Program-made: the position numbers and the translations under genes
Origin: Fluviicola sp.
GTDB taxonomy: Bacteria; Bacteroidota; Bacteroidia; Flavobacteriales_D; Crocinitomicaceae
DNA: 64,000 nt
Assembly (NCBI GenBank): GCA_029866325.1
Contig: JARWZO010000032.1
Location: forward strand, 1-64,000
Reading direction: 5' to 3'
Part shown: one piece after another, positions 62,997 to 64,000 of the stretch
Layout: each line of letters opens with the position of its first letter
Numbering within the stretch: the stretch's first letter is position 1
Notes under the pieces: generated by a model
Database searches by the model: none
Told to the model about the DNA's origin: nothing
The model's input: only the letters and a program-made list of their open reading frames with translations

Positions 62997-64000
62997 GTGA
63001 ATACACTCCAACATACCTTTAAAGTTGCGCTTATTTTGAGCGCAATTTTTTTGTGTCGACTCTCCGCTTGGGCACAGACGGATTGGTTGGAGTTATTGCC
63101 CGGTGCCAATCAGCTTTCCTACGACGAAAAAACAGGTATTCAGCGCCTTACCGGAATGATCAATTTTACCTATCAAGGTAATATCATGTACTGCGATTCG
63201 GCGCATTACAGAGCCAAAACGCAGGAAGTATGGGCTTACGGAAAAGTACACCTCAACAAACGGGATACACTCAACCTTTTCTGCGATTCGCTGTATTACA
63301 ATGGGAAGACACGCATGGCAAAGTTGTGGGGAAATGTGCGGGTGCGTGACCGCGAATACAAACTCACCACCGATACACTCGAGTACGACGCCAAGAAATC
63401 GCGGGCAATTTATCGCTATGGTGGCCGTATTGAAAATATTACAACAAGTGAAGTGCTGACGAGTAGGGTAGGTTATTTCAACCCTAATACTGAAGAAAGT
63501 TTTTTCAGAGGAAATGTGGTGTACAAATCACCCGATCTGAAAATGACCACCGATACCTTGCAATACAATTACCTCAAACACAGGGTTTACTTTTTCGGTC
63601 CAACCAATGTTACCCAAAAAGAAACCAAATTGTTCTGCGAAAAAGGCTGGTACGATGTGCAAACCGAAGAAGGTGTTTTGCAGGGAAATGCGTTCATCGA
63701 TCAGAAACCGCGACTGATTCACGGTGATAGTTTGTATTACAATCCCAAACAAAAAATCGCTATCGGGAAAGGGCATATTTCTGTACTCGATACCGCGCAG
63801 AAAGTAGAATTCAGAGGCGGTTATTTTTATTCCAATGAACAAGTTGGCAAAGATGTACTTTCTGACCAACCTTGGGTGCGTTTGATGAAATCGAAAGATA
63901 CGGTCTATTTCCGGGCAGACACCCTCATTCACCAGCGGGATACACTTAACAAAACGCTCAGTGTTTCGGGAAAATGCAACGTGAAGATCTTCCAGAACAA
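62997..64000 (+). CDS. OstA/LptA-like outer-membrane LPS transport protein (5' part)
   Basis: A GTG at 62997 opens a frame that stays open to the window end (334 codons): VNTLQHTFKVALILSAIFLC is the signal peptide, then AQTDWLELLPGANQLSYDEK, NIMYCDSAHYRAKTQEVWAY, LFCDSLYYNGKTRMAKLWGN and further repeats of the kind 'CDSLYYN-x-K-x-x-A-x-x-x-GNV', the OstA-fold (LptA/LptD N-terminal) pattern. It is incomplete, and an ATG start cannot be excluded. It lies 7 nt after purA. Its role in lipopolysaccharide passage is inferred from the fold. Confidence 0.88.
   Translation, partial: MNTLQHTFKVALILSAIFLCRLSAWAQTDWLELLPGANQLSYDEKTGIQRLTGMINFTYQGNIMYCDSAHYRAKTQEVWAYGKVHLNKRDTLNLFCDSLYYNGKTRMAKLWGNVRVRDREYKLTTDTLEYDAKKSRAIYRYGGRIENITTSEVLTSRVGYFNPNTEESFFRGNVVYKSPDLKMTTDTLQYNYLKHRVYFFGPTNVTQKETKLFCEKGWYDVQTEEGVLQGNAFIDQKPRLIHGDSLYYNPKQKIAIGKGHISVLDTAQKVEFRGGYFYSNEQVGKDVLSDQPWVRLMKSKDTVYFRADTLIHQRDTLNKTLSVSGKCNVKIFQN

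Overview
This window comes from a member of the Bacteroidota, most likely a Flavobacteriales bacterium; a Fluviicola/Crocinitomicaceae-like organism is my inference. The lineage rests on four things seen here: type IX secretion (T9SS) C-terminal sorting domains of both type A and type B, gliding-motility genes gldF-gldG, the block gldFG / SAM hydroxide adenosyltransferase / phoH / purC, and many promoters with the Bacteroidota -7 element TAnnTTTG and no clear Shine-Dalgarno. No tRNA, CRISPR array, prophage or classical insertion sequence was found. The only transposase-like gene is a REP-associated tyrosine transposase (RAYT).

Layout. 0-0.5 kb: a 5S rRNA with its terminator and a decayed second 5S. 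0.5-3.2 kb: a hypothetical protein, a membrane protein and a NarL-type two-component pair. 3.2-7.0 kb (minus): a four-gene operon with two tandem PaaE-like ferredoxin reductases, an SDR and a tRNA-dihydrouridine synthase. 7.1-9.3 kb: a secreted subtilase. 9.4-14.8 kb: a polymorphic-toxin locus, made of a 1394-residue DUF4157 (eCIS-core) protein with an exchangeable-looking C-terminal tip, a putative immunity gene, and two broken cassettes repeating the gene's pre-tip region. 14.9-21.7 kb: apaG, a TPR protein, pruA, two paralogous membrane proteins and a GT-C-like membrane protein. 21.7-24.4 kb (minus): paaABCD. 24.6-34.7 kb: dnaN, DUF4340-gldG-gldF, an ABM-domain protein, SAM hydroxide adenosyltransferase, phoH, purC and an SDR. 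34.7-48.8 kb: three very large T9SS cargo proteins interleaved with gmhA, a TerB-like protein and an M42 peptidase. 48.9-55.5 kb (plus): DinB-like, NlpC/P60, epimerase, glyA, dienelactone hydrolase, SGNH lipoprotein and fahA. 55.5-56.2 kb: a RAYT with REP palindromes. 56.4-59.9 kb: spoT, followed by gene debris that ends in a second, diverged copy of the spoT 3' end. 59.9-64 kb: a secreted protein, a Fur-family regulator, a STAS protein, purA and the start of an OstA/LptA-like gene that runs off the window.

How genes fit together. paaABCD and one or both PaaE reductases would form the phenylacetyl-CoA epoxidase system, and fahA and pruA fit amino-acid catabolism. gldFG and the T9SS cargos belong to the secretion/gliding apparatus, although the core T9SS genes lie elsewhere.

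The main novelty candidates are: the DUF4157 toxin with silent cassettes that share one identical lesion; a family of intergenic 'word palindromes' that pack the gaps between genes, with arms built from locus-specific repeated words yet matching perfectly; a second dispersed inverted-repeat family of about 150 bp; a REP palindrome inserted in frame inside its own RAYT gene; and the spoT 3'-end duplication, whose mostly synonymous divergence points to an origin in another lineage.
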